Source of the DNA: Chryseosolibacter histidinae
GTDB taxonomy: Bacteria; Bacteroidota; Bacteroidia; Cytophagales; Cyclobacteriaceae
Length of the DNA stretch: 64,000 nt
Direction of reading: 5' to 3'
Assembly: GCF_018598225.1 (NCBI RefSeq)
Contig: NZ_JAHESF010000015.1
Coordinates: forward strand, 111,676 to 175,675
A program made the translations under genes and the position numbers. How positions within the stretch are numbered: the stretch's first letter is position 1; every line of letters begins with the position of its first letter. The notes beneath the pieces were generated by a model. The model worked only from the letters and a program-made list of their open reading frames with translations, was not told the origin of the DNA and did not search any database. Positions 1 to 7,371 of this stretch are shown piece by piece.

Positions 1-1
1 G

Positions 2-1312
2 ACGGAGCTGCTCACCCTGCGCCGCCATGAAAAAGATTTCATGCTGCGCAAGGAAGACCGTTACATAGATCGCTTCAATGAAGTGGCCGCCAGGGCATTG
101 CTGGCCATGAACCAGAAGGGACAACAGGCTTGCGCCGAGATCCTCGGAAATTACCAGGCTGCATTCAGGCATCTCACGGCACTCGACTACGAGATCGGCG
201 TCACGCCCCAGGAAGGACTGCTCGGCAAGCTGAACGTTCAAACGAAGGTGATGTCAGACCGGCTGGCGCAGCTCACACTGCTGTCGAACGAGCGTAAAGA
301 CGAGGTGATCAAAAAAAGCGCGATCATCTTTTCGGTGATCTCTTTTATTCTCATCGTTTTTTCGATGATCCTTACTTATTACACTTCCACCCGGCTGGCA
401 AGACCGATCCGGAAGCTTTCATCCACCATCGGAAAATTTATTGTGAACGAAGGGCTGAATGAAAAGGAGCTGGAGAATGCGGCCGTCGCCGATGAGATCG
501 GTAATCTTTCACATTCCTTTATCAAGCTGAGCCGCAAATTGAAAACACAGTTCAGCGAGATCCTCCACCAGAACAAAGAACTGCAAAAGCTCAACGAAGA
601 GCTCGACCGTTTTATCTATAGCGCTGCCCACGACCTCAAGTCGCCACTGGCGTCGTTGCACGGACTGGTTTTACTGGCCGAAAGAGAGATCAACAGTCCA
701 CAGCATGCGCATTACTTCGAGATGATGAGCGCTTCGCTGGGCAAGCTCGATGGATTTATCCGCGACATCACCGACTACGCCAAGAACAAAAGACAGCAGC
801 TCAGGGTAGAACGTGTGGATGCGGAGCGTATGGTACGGGAGATCCTCGAAAGCGTGAGGTTCCTTCCCCAGGCGGACCGCATGCAGGTGATTGTGAACAT
901 CGAAGGAGCTGATTTCTATACCGACAAAACCCGGCTCGAGATCATCCTTAAAAACCTGATCTCAAATTCCTTTCGCTACATGGACTTCACCAAGAGCGAT
1001 CCCTTTATCAGGATAGAGGGTGTGGTGAGCGAAACCTGTATGAATATTTCGGTGGCCGATAACGGCATCGGTATTGCCAGGCAACACATTCGCAAAGTGT
1101 TCGATATGTTCTACAGGGCCGTTGAACATTCAAAAGGAACGGGCATCGGATTGTTCCTCGTAAAAGAGTCGGTGAAGATGCTGCGGGGCCGGATCTCTGT
1201 AAAGTCGAGCCTCGGTGAGTGGACCGTTTTTTACCTGAACCTGCCTAATCTCAGGCAAGGCAATGTGAACACACCTGAAAGCGAAGCCGTGATACTGGAC
1301 GAGATGATCTAG
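2..1312 (+). CDS. Sensor histidine kinase, 5' end outside the window
   Basis: Membrane-bound two-component sensor kinase. The reading frame is open to the left window edge, so the start is missing; the first internal ATG is at 41. Counting from that ATG, a membrane helix spans about 94-115, a HAMP-like region about 116-170, and the HisKA motif SAAHDLKSPL contains the phospho-accepting H197. The ATPase domain shows an N box (KNLISNS), a G1 box (DNGIGI) and a G2 box (GTGIGLFLVKE). The N-terminal part (LRRHEKDFMLRKED) resembles the four-helix sensor domains that precede HAMP, so an earlier membrane helix is expected upstream. No receiver domain is attached and no response regulator lies nearby in the window. 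A YfiR-like periplasmic protein follows on the same strand. The signal sensed is unknown. Confidence 0.9.
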   Translation, partial: TELLTLRRHEKDFMLRKEDRYIDRFNEVAARALLAMNQKGQQACAEILGNYQAAFRHLTALDYEIGVTPQEGLLGKLNVQTKVMSDRLAQLTLLSNERKDEVIKKSAIIFSVISFILIVFSMILTYYTSTRLARPIRKLSSTIGKFIVNEGLNEKELENAAVADEIGNLSHSFIKLSRKLKTQFSEILHQNKELQKLNEELDRFIYSAAHDLKSPLASLHGLVLLAEREINSPQHAHYFEMMSASLGKLDGFIRDITDYAKNKRQQLRVERVDAERMVREILESVRFLPQADRMQVIVNIEGADFYTDKTRLEIILKNLISNSFRYMDFTKSDPFIRIEGVVSETCMNISVADNGIGIARQHIRKVFDMFYRAVEHSKGTGIGLFLVKESVKMLRGRISVKSSLGEWTVFYLNLPNLRQGNVNTPESEAVILDEMI

Positions 1313-1321
1313 TAACGGAGT

Positions 1322-1425
1322 CAGTAATCGGTAATCAGTAACCAGTAATCAGGATCAGTAACGTGGAGGGATAATACAACGCTCGAACCGATTACTGAAT
1401 ACCGATTACCCGATTACCGTTTACC
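1322..1425. repeat. Heptamer-phased inverted repeat H1 (unit AGTAATC)
   Basis: Starting 9 bases after the kinase stop codon, the left arm reads AGTAATC, GGTAATC, AGTAACC, AGTAATC, then a 6-base unit. The right arm (about 1385-1425), read on the other strand, gives GGTAAAC, GGTAATC, GGTATTC and AGTAATC. The arms can pair imperfectly across about 22 bases. The element belongs to the family described in the findings. Confidence 0.8.
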
Positions 1426-1505
1426 ATTTTGTTTAATAATGCCCCCGTAACATCCGGATAACAGCAACGCACTAGTATTGACGGATCACCAACGAATCAT
1501 TCAGG

Positions 1506-2039
1506 ATGCGTATTCGAAGTCTTACAAGATCGATAAGGTTTATCGCACTTTGCACACTCTTCACGTTGACCAGGGGCCAGGTGTGGTCGCAATCGCAGGA
1601 AAAAATATATTCGGCGATGATGCTCAATTTTGCAAGAGGTATACAATGGCCCGAAACAAAAAACAACGGAAATTTTGTCATCGGTGTGCTGGAGTATCCT
1701 CCGTTGGCGGCGGAGCTGGGTACAGCAACGGCCTCCGCTAAAATAGGAAATCAGAAGATCGAGGTAAAAGAAATTCAGCGACCCGAGGAGGTTGGAGGAT
1801 GCCATATCCTTTTTATCCCTGCTTACAAAGCCAGGGCCCTGGCTGCGGTGCTGGAAAAAATAGGTGTTCAGCCGACACTCATTATTACCAATAAGATGGA
1901 CTATGCCAGAAAAGGAAGCGGCGTGAATTTTCTGCTGGTGGAAGGTAAACTGAAATATGAGATCAACTGCGGATCGATCGAGCGCAGAGGTATGAAGATC
2001 TCTGCCAACGTGAAAAGAATGGGGATCATCGTGGAATAA
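1506..2039 (+). CDS. YfiR-like periplasmic protein (DUF4154)
   Basis: Predicted exported protein of 177 residues with a basic, hydrophobic N-terminus (about 1-30) that looks like a Sec signal peptide. The body matches the YfiR/DUF4154 pattern: an early KIYSAMMLNFARGIQWPE segment, a central FVIGVLEYPPLAAEL strand, and a C-terminal IERRGMKISANVKRMG segment. In Pseudomonas, YfiR is a periplasmic repressor of the diguanylate cyclase YfiN; in Bacteroidota, relatives often sit beside sensor kinases, as here. An accessory sensory role for the upstream kinase is inference. The 193 bases between the two genes hold repeat H1, so co-transcription is uncertain. Confidence 0.75.
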   Translation: MRIRSLTRSIRFIALCTLFTLTRGQVWSQSQEKIYSAMMLNFARGIQWPETKNNGNFVIGVLEYPPLAAELGTATASAKIGNQKIEVKEIQRPEEVGGCHILFIPAYKARALAAVLEKIGVQPTLIITNKMDYARKGSGVNFLLVEGKLKYEINCGSIERRGMKISANVKRMGIIVE

Positions 2040-2077
2040 AATTAACCTAGCGAAATCGGAGAGGAAGGCGCAGGCAC

Positions 2078-2107
2078 AAAAAAAGGTGCCATTTGTTCAA
2101 TGGCACC
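2078..2107 (-). terminator. Intrinsic terminator of the small secreted protein gene
   Basis: A perfect 9-base-pair stem (GGTGCCATT at 2085-2093, AATGGCACC at 2099-2107) with a 5-base loop, followed on the minus strand by a seven-T run (2078-2084). It lies about 60 bases behind the stop of the leftward gene at 2165. Confidence 0.85.
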
Positions 2108-2164
2108 CGTAATGTTTCAGCCTTCTGTTTGGTCAGCACGAAACAAACTCTTCAGACGAGCAGA

Positions 2165-2548
2165 TTATTTTTTCTGGTCATCTTTTTGCTCTTTGTCCAG
2201 CTTATTGCCGTCCTTGTCGAACTTCACAGTTTTGGTTTCTGCACCGTTTCTCAGGTCAAGGATGTAAATTTCTTCTCCTGCTTTTGTGGCGTTCTCACCT
2301 TGTACACCGGAGTCGCTCATGGTCGACTTGTAGGCTGCAGCTACTGTCCAGCCTTGGTAGTCCTGACTTTCGATGGCCCTTTTAACAGGGTCCGGAAGGT
2401 CGCTCACCTGTACCTGTTCACGTTGCTGGTCCTGAGATGTAGTAGTAGTGGACTGTTGAGGCTGTGGTTGTACCGAAGTTGTATCCTGTGCGTTAACAAA
2501 AGCAACACCACCCAACAACAGGCCTATTGATAACAATAACTTTTTCAT
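2165..2548 (-). CDS. Small secreted protein of unknown function
   Basis: A 127-residue protein with a clear signal peptide (MKKLLLSIGLLLGGVAFVNA, cleavage probably before QD). A Q/T/S-rich linker covers about residues 22-45. The C-terminal part (about 48-115) contains DLPDPVKRAIESQDYQGWTV and EIYILDLRNG, recalling PepSY/BLIP-like secreted proteins of Bacteroidota, but I do not recognise a specific family. The C-terminus is strongly charged. It is a single gene with its own terminator. Confidence 0.7.
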   Translation of the reverse strand: MKKLLLSIGLLLGGVAFVNAQDTTSVQPQPQQSTTTTSQDQQREQVQVSDLPDPVKRAIESQDYQGWTVAAAYKSTMSDSGVQGENATKAGEEIYILDLRNGAETKTVKFDKDGNKLDKEQKDDQKK

Positions 2549-2708
2549 GACTTTAAAGAGTTTAGTTTAACATATTTTCCCGCCTTTAATTCGAATGTCG
2601 TACCTATCTGGCAAGGCCGCTTCTAACTCATTGCCATTCAGGGCTCAAAAAAAACGACTATTCCATACGCCCGCTTAACGTGTTGCATTATTCTACAGCG
2701 GTGGGAAA

Positions 2709-2751
2709 ACCTCACCCCGACCGCCTCCTCCCAGAAGAGGGCAGGTGAGGT
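2709..2751. repeat. Short intergenic inverted repeat (ACCTCACC / GGTGAGGT)
   Basis: Perfect 8-base arms ACCTCACC (2709-2716) and GGTGAGGT (2744-2751) enclose a C/G-rich loop that can pair further, followed by TATTTTC. It lies in the 240-base gap between the diverging secreted-protein and sulfurtransferase genes. It resembles hairpin elements of this sequence seen in intergenic regions of many bacteria; that comparison is from memory. Confidence 0.6.
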
Positions 2752-2788
2752 ATTTTCAAGCAACAATTCTTATCGTTATCTTGATGGT

Positions 2789-3667
2789 ATGAAAAAAATA
2801 AGTGGCCTTTTCCTGCTCATGTGCCTGTTATTGGTGGCGAAAGCAGAAGATAAACCGATCCTGGTGTCAGTACAATGGTTGAAGGAACACCTCCGCGACC
2901 CAAATGTTGTGGTGCTTCAGACCAGTTTCCTGAAATTCGATTACGATCGCGAACACATTGAAGGAGCCCGCTACCTGTGGCCCGGATGGCTTGCGCCGGA
3001 TTCGCCGGAAGGCGCCTACAATGCGCCGGACCTGAAAAAAGCTACCGAGCTGCTGCAAACATTGGGCGTGTCAGACAACTCTCACATTGTGTTGTGCCAC
3101 ATCCGCGGTGAGGTAAGCCCCACAGCGCGTATGTTCCTCACGTTAGAGCACCTGGGCTTCGCCGGGAAAGTATCTTTTTTGAACGGAGGCCTTGACGCCT
3201 GGAAAAAGGAAGGCAACCCTGTTACGAAAGATGTGCCCGTGGTAAAAAAAGGAAATGTTAAGATCAGCCCTGGTGTTCCGCTGCTGGTAGACAAGAACTA
3301 TGTGCTGAAAACATTGAAGTCTGACAACGGCATTGTTGTGGATGCACGCATGCAGCGCTTCTATGACGGTGAGCCTACCGGCAATCCCCGCGACGGACAC
3401 ATCACAGGTGCCAAAAATATCCCCTATACAGAAATGGTGGATCAGGCTAACATGTTCAAGCCACTGGACCAGCTCCAGGCTTATTTTACACCTGTATCCG
3501 GAAAGGACAAAGAATTAGTAACCTATTGCTTCATTGGCCAGACCGCCAGTGTGGTATACATGGCTGGAAGATTGCTCGGCTACAATATGAAACTGTATGA
3601 CGGCTCACTGCAGGAGTGGAGCAGATTGGAGGAGCTACCGATGGAGAAAACAGAGAAAAAGGAGTAA
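2789..3667 (+). CDS. Exported two-domain sulfurtransferase (rhodanese)
   Basis: Thiosulfate/3-mercaptopyruvate sulfurtransferase-type protein of 292 residues with an N-terminal signal peptide (cleavage near AKA-ED, residues 19-20), so it should act in the periplasm. Two rhodanese domains are visible, about 25-145 and 165-285. The C-terminal active-site loop is CFIGQTAS with C247. The N-terminal domain also keeps a cysteine at the matching place (CHIRGEVS, C103), although that domain is usually inactive in the family. The typical basic residue after the catalytic cysteine is replaced by Phe. The gene stands alone; a heptamer repeat begins at its stop codon. Confidence 0.88.
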   Translation: MKKISGLFLLMCLLLVAKAEDKPILVSVQWLKEHLRDPNVVVLQTSFLKFDYDREHIEGARYLWPGWLAPDSPEGAYNAPDLKKATELLQTLGVSDNSHIVLCHIRGEVSPTARMFLTLEHLGFAGKVSFLNGGLDAWKKEGNPVTKDVPVVKKGNVKISPGVPLLVDKNYVLKTLKSDNGIVVDARMQRFYDGEPTGNPRDGHITGAKNIPYTEMVDQANMFKPLDQLQAYFTPVSGKDKELVTYCFIGQTASVVYMAGRLLGYNMKLYDGSLQEWSRLEELPMEKTEKKE

Positions 3668-3693
3668 GAATTAAGGAGTAAATAGTAAGGAGG
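3663..3693 (+). repeat. Heptamer-phased repeat H2, single arm (unit AGTAAGG)
   Basis: The 7-base units AGTAAGA, ATTAAGG, AGTAAAT and AGTAAGG run from 3663 to 3690 and overlap the sulfurtransferase stop codon (3665-3667). No matching inverted arm is seen. The unit type matches the array behind the arginine decarboxylase (H5). Confidence 0.6.
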
Positions 3694-3730
3694 TGGCCCT
3701 TCGATTAAACACCGCGCTACGTACTTCGTT

Positions 3731-3746
3731 CCCGATAGCTATCGGG
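3731..3746. repeat. 16-base perfect palindrome CCCGATAGCTATCGGG
   Basis: A perfect palindrome lies in the 112-base gap between two convergent genes, flanked by similar short pieces (CGTACTTCGT before, CGTACCTCGT after). It could form a hairpin in either transcript or be a protein site; its function is unknown. Confidence 0.6.
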
Positions 3747-3779
3747 ATCGTACCTCGTACCTTTAAGACTGGTTAATGA

Positions 3780-5345
3780 TTAACGCAATTTTCTTAGCTG
3801 CTCCAATACGGCACGGGCTTCGGCGATGCGTTGTTCGATTCCTTTTTTGTAACGCCAGCTCTGATATTGTGGATCGTCGTTTACTTTCTGAAGATCAGCT
3901 TCCAGTTCAGTGAGGTATTTTTCGGCGAGCGTGATGTATTGCATGAGGGTTGCTTTGTTGTGAAAGCCACTGTTATTGACAGAAACATAAACGGGCGTGG
4001 TGTGCGCTGCCTGGTCAGCGTTGGCGTAACTTCTGGCGGCGATCCAGGAGCCTTCGTCTGCCGTGAGCGTTGTTTCAATGAAAAGATGAGCGGATGATTG
4101 GTTGCTTCCTTCCTGGGATTTCGATGTGGCGATCACCTGTCCGTGCCTGACGAGCTCCAGCTTCTGCAGCGGAACCTGTGCCGGGTGACCGTAAGCATGC
4201 ACCGTGACTTTCAAACGGGTACCCTTTTTCACCTGAAGCGTGTCACCGGGGATGGCATCATTTACTTTCAGGTCGAGCATTGGACCACTCGATACAAAAG
4301 TGTGACCTTTGCGAAGCGAATTTTTCCAGGCCGTGTACGACAGTGCCCCCGTGATCTGCGTATAGAACCTGGCGTTGCCGATGCGGGCATTTCTTTCCGG
4401 CCGCCCATGGTCGTGATCTTTTCCACACCAGGGAAAATCAGATCCTGCTACAGCAGTAACAGCATACCCCAGGTCGAGCAGGTGATAATAATGCCTCAGC
4501 TGAAGCGGATCTTGCGACACGCAGAACTGGAGCAGCTCCAGGAAATCTACTTTGCGTCGAAGCCCGTCGAGCATCAGGCCACGGTAGCCATGGAACGACT
4601 CTGCCTGGTGCGCGTACCCTGCCATACCGCCGAGCTGATGGAGTTTATCGAATACCTTATCATAGTAGTAATACTCACGCTCGTAGCGCACCTTGTCTGA
4701 GGCTCCCAACCCGATGGCATGGCCAACCTCCGGTGTGCGTGGATCTTCCTGTCCTGAGGTGAGCAGGTGATTGCCTTGCTGATAGACCCCATTTTCACCC
4801 CACCCGTATTGCTCATAATAGGTTGCCCAAAAATCTCCCATGCGCAGCAGCACACCCACATGAACATCCTCTGCCTTGATCCAGGTCATCAATAAAGGAT
4901 CTTCATGTGGCGAACGCCTGATGTGAATGTGATCATCTGCCGAATACCATCCACGCGCAGGCATGTCGATCCACCGTTGCAGGCGAAAAGTTTGGGTGTA
5001 TTCTTTTCCGGATCTGATGGTGATGATGTGCTGCTGGTCGAGGTATTCAATGCCTCTGGAAAGAGATACGTGATATTGTCCTTCGGGTAGTGAGAGCTGA
5101 AAAGTTCCATCAACGTAAAAAGCGCTGTCGGGCTGGAATCCGTATCCGTCGGCATGGTCCCACACACCATACATAACCGCAACTGCCTGCTGTGGAAGAA
5201 TCTTCACAACATGGTTATCACGCGTAATCCGAACCCTTGCTGCAACAGGATCTCCGGTGAGACTGTCCACGATGGTGATGCTCATCGATCCATGGGACGT
5301 TCCATCCTGTGCTGCGCAAGTCACGCTGCCCAGCACCAGGAGCAA
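3780..5345 (-). CDS. CehA/McbA-like exported metallohydrolase
   Basis: A 521-residue protein with an N-terminal carboxypeptidase-regulatory-like part (about 20-125) and a PHP-type metallohydrolase domain (about 130-380), shown by the metal-binding motif SADDHIHI, by AGYAHQAE and by AVAGSDFPW. A C-terminal beta-rich region and a helical tail follow. CehA and McbA hydrolyse carbamate esters such as carbaryl, but most relatives have unknown substrates. The N-terminus is a signal peptide ending near CAAQ. There is no in-frame ATG ahead of it: the frame is open to about 5400, the hydrophobic segment begins upstream of 5345, and TTG at 5345 is the best initiator seen. A rare start or a small frame error near 5350-5390 is possible. 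Confidence 0.8.
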   Translation of the reverse strand: MLLVLGSVTCAAQDGTSHGSMSITIVDSLTGDPVAARVRITRDNHVVKILPQQAVAVMYGVWDHADGYGFQPDSAFYVDGTFQLSLPEGQYHVSLSRGIEYLDQQHIITIRSGKEYTQTFRLQRWIDMPARGWYSADDHIHIRRSPHEDPLLMTWIKAEDVHVGVLLRMGDFWATYYEQYGWGENGVYQQGNHLLTSGQEDPRTPEVGHAIGLGASDKVRYEREYYYYDKVFDKLHQLGGMAGYAHQAESFHGYRGLMLDGLRRKVDFLELLQFCVSQDPLQLRHYYHLLDLGYAVTAVAGSDFPWCGKDHDHGRPERNARIGNARFYTQITGALSYTAWKNSLRKGHTFVSSGPMLDLKVNDAIPGDTLQVKKGTRLKVTVHAYGHPAQVPLQKLELVRHGQVIATSKSQEGSNQSSAHLFIETTLTADEGSWIAARSYANADQAAHTTPVYVSVNNSGFHNKATLMQYITLAEKYLTELEADLQKVNDDPQYQSWRYKKGIEQRIAEARAVLEQLRKLR

Positions 5346-5538
5346 TGCGATCCATAAAACATTAAAAGAAGAGGCGTTAATAGCAGTAGTCTTTTGATTT
5401 TAAATTCTATGGAATTTAACACATTAAATCAAAAAACACGAAACGCGAATGTGCAGTTTTCAGCTACCGTCGACAAAATATACACCAGTCACGATCAGAT
5501 GCTCACGGATAAAATAGTAGTGTCTTGTAAGTGTTTAG

Positions 5539-6237
5539 ATGACATTTTTTATTAAATTCGATTGCACGAAGCCTATTCCCAGACTTGAGATGTTTGCAAA
5601 ATTCAATTCGGAACAACATGCTGTGTCACTTAAAAGTGAACTCCGTTCTGCGGAACTGGAAGACAGCACGTTGTGGAAACGCTTCAAAAGCGGAAATGAT
5701 CTCGCCTTCTCTATAATATATAAGAAGTATGTTCAGCGACTCTATAATTATGGTATGCATACCTGCTACGACCGCGATCTTGTGCTGGACTGTTTGCAAG
5801 AGTTGTTTGGCAGGTTGTGGGACAAACGCGCACAGGTTGCCGATGTGGAAGCGGTGAATTTTTATCTTTTCAAGTCTTTCCGGAGATTATTGCTTAGTAA
5901 GCTTGCACAAAGCCGCAAAGAATCATTGCGTTTCCTGAATGCCGAAGCGCCGGGTTTTGAAATGCTCACCTCATTTGAAGATTCTATCATCCTAGAAGAA
6001 GCGAGCACGCAGCAGATCGCTCACCTGAAAAAAGCCATCACCACACTCACCAAACGCCAGCGGGAAGTCATTTTTTTAAAGTTTTTCAATGAGCTGAGCT
6101 ATCAGGACGTAGCTGCTGTGATGGAAATGAATGTGGAATCCGTCTACAACCTCATGACCAAGGCGATCGATGCCCTGCGCAAAATACTGAAACGCGCCTA
6201 CCTGTATTTTCCTGTATTGTTCCCTGCTTTCCTCTGA
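5539..6237 (+). CDS. ECF-type RNA polymerase sigma factor
   Basis: RNA polymerase sigma-70 family protein, ECF group, 232 residues from the ATG at 5539. A second in-frame ATG at 5590 (MFAKFNSEQ) would give a more usual length. Region 2 covers about 60-115 (AFSIIYKKYVQRLYNYG ... LQELFGRLWDKR). Region 4 is a helix-turn-helix at about 165-220 (LTKRQREVIFLKFFNELSYQ, then DVAAVMEMNVESVYNLMTKA). The FecR gene begins 103 bases downstream, followed by susC and susD, the standard arrangement in which this factor drives transcription of a TonB-dependent uptake locus. Confidence 0.92.
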   Translation: MTFFIKFDCTKPIPRLEMFAKFNSEQHAVSLKSELRSAELEDSTLWKRFKSGNDLAFSIIYKKYVQRLYNYGMHTCYDRDLVLDCLQELFGRLWDKRAQVADVEAVNFYLFKSFRRLLLSKLAQSRKESLRFLNAEAPGFEMLTSFEDSIILEEASTQQIAHLKKAITTLTKRQREVIFLKFFNELSYQDVAAVMEMNVESVYNLMTKAIDALRKILKRAYLYFPVLFPAFL

Positions 6238-6340
6238 ATGAGGGTATTTTTTACACTTCTTAAAAATTTTTCCGGAATAATGATGAGGTGAGGAGCTGAT
6301 GCCTCTCTTATAAGGCAGGATTCACCAAAAATCGTTTGTC

Positions 6341-7342
6341 GTGAAGGACTATTCCAAGTTTTCGGTTAACGACTTTGTCCTGGATGATTTTTTCAGAGCC
6401 TGGGTCAAGGCGCCTGACGAACATTCCAGCACTTTCTGGATGCAGTGGCTGAAGGACCATCCCGAAAGGGCAAAGGACGTCGAAGAAGCGACAAACATTG
6501 TGAAGCATGTCGGGTTTCAGCAGTACGCCATGTCTGGCGATGATATTGCAAACCTCTGGAACCGGATCAAAACTTACGAGAGCAAGCCCCAGGGTACCAC
6601 AGCACCCGCGCGTGTATGGAGCACGTGGTACAAAGTTGCTGCATCGTTCCTGCTGCTGGCGTCTTCGTTCCTGGTCTACCGGCTTTGGAATGACACACAC
6701 TATCTCGACTATCACACGGCCTATGGCGAGACCAAAACCATCGTGCTTCCAGACAGCTCTACGGTGATCCTGAATTCGAATTCAACCCTTCGTTTCCCAA
6801 GCCATTGGGAAGAACAGCCGGTGCGCGAGCTGTGGCTGCAGGGTGAAGCTTACTTCTCTGTGATCCACAAGCGTGATCATCAACCTTTCAAGGTCTACAC
6901 GGGTGAAGGTGTGGCGGTGGAAGTGCTGGGCACCACGTTCAACGTTTACCATCGCACCGAAGAAACTAAAATCGTATTGAATACCGGCAAGATCAGGCTG
7001 CACCTGCCGGCGGAATCTGCGGCCCAAGATATTATCATGAAACCCGGTGACCTGGTGGAGTACAAACAAAAAAGTTACAGCCGCAGAATGGTGAACCCGG
7101 CCACCTACACGGCCTGGACGGAAAAAAAACTGGTGCTCGACCATACGAGCCTGCGTGACATGGTAGACATGCTCCGCGATAACTACGGCGTTGAGGTAGC
7201 CGTGGAGGCAGATTCTCTTTTGAACCAGACGGTGTCAGGATCTATGCCAATCACCGATGTTGAAAGCCTGGTGAGCCAGATCGCGCAGACTTTTCAGCTA
7301 AAAATTACCAAACAGAAAAACAGGTATTTGATGTACGAATAG
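6341..7342 (+). CDS. FecR-family anti-sigma factor
   Basis: Inner-membrane regulator of 333 residues with a GTG start. The N-terminal cytoplasmic part (about 1-88) would hold the sigma factor. One membrane helix lies at about 93-110 (VAASFLLLASSFLVYRLW). The FecR domain follows at about 115-230 (HTAYGETKTIVLPDSSTVIL), and the C-terminal DUF4974-type domain ends with TQKNRYL-like strands (LKITKQKNRYLMYE). In characterised systems the periplasmic domain receives a signal from the N-terminal domain of the outer-membrane transporter. Here susC, which has an STN domain, begins 29 bases downstream, so the pair probably communicates. Confidence 0.92.
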   Translation: MKDYSKFSVNDFVLDDFFRAWVKAPDEHSSTFWMQWLKDHPERAKDVEEATNIVKHVGFQQYAMSGDDIANLWNRIKTYESKPQGTTAPARVWSTWYKVAASFLLLASSFLVYRLWNDTHYLDYHTAYGETKTIVLPDSSTVILNSNSTLRFPSHWEEQPVRELWLQGEAYFSVIHKRDHQPFKVYTGEGVAVEVLGTTFNVYHRTEETKIVLNTGKIRLHLPAESAAQDIIMKPGDLVEYKQKSYSRRMVNPATYTAWTEKKLVLDHTSLRDMVDMLRDNYGVEVAVEADSLLNQTVSGSMPITDVESLVSQIAQTFQLKITKQKNRYLMYE

Positions 7343-7371
7343 AAGGATTAATAAAACTAACCCCTACGCCT

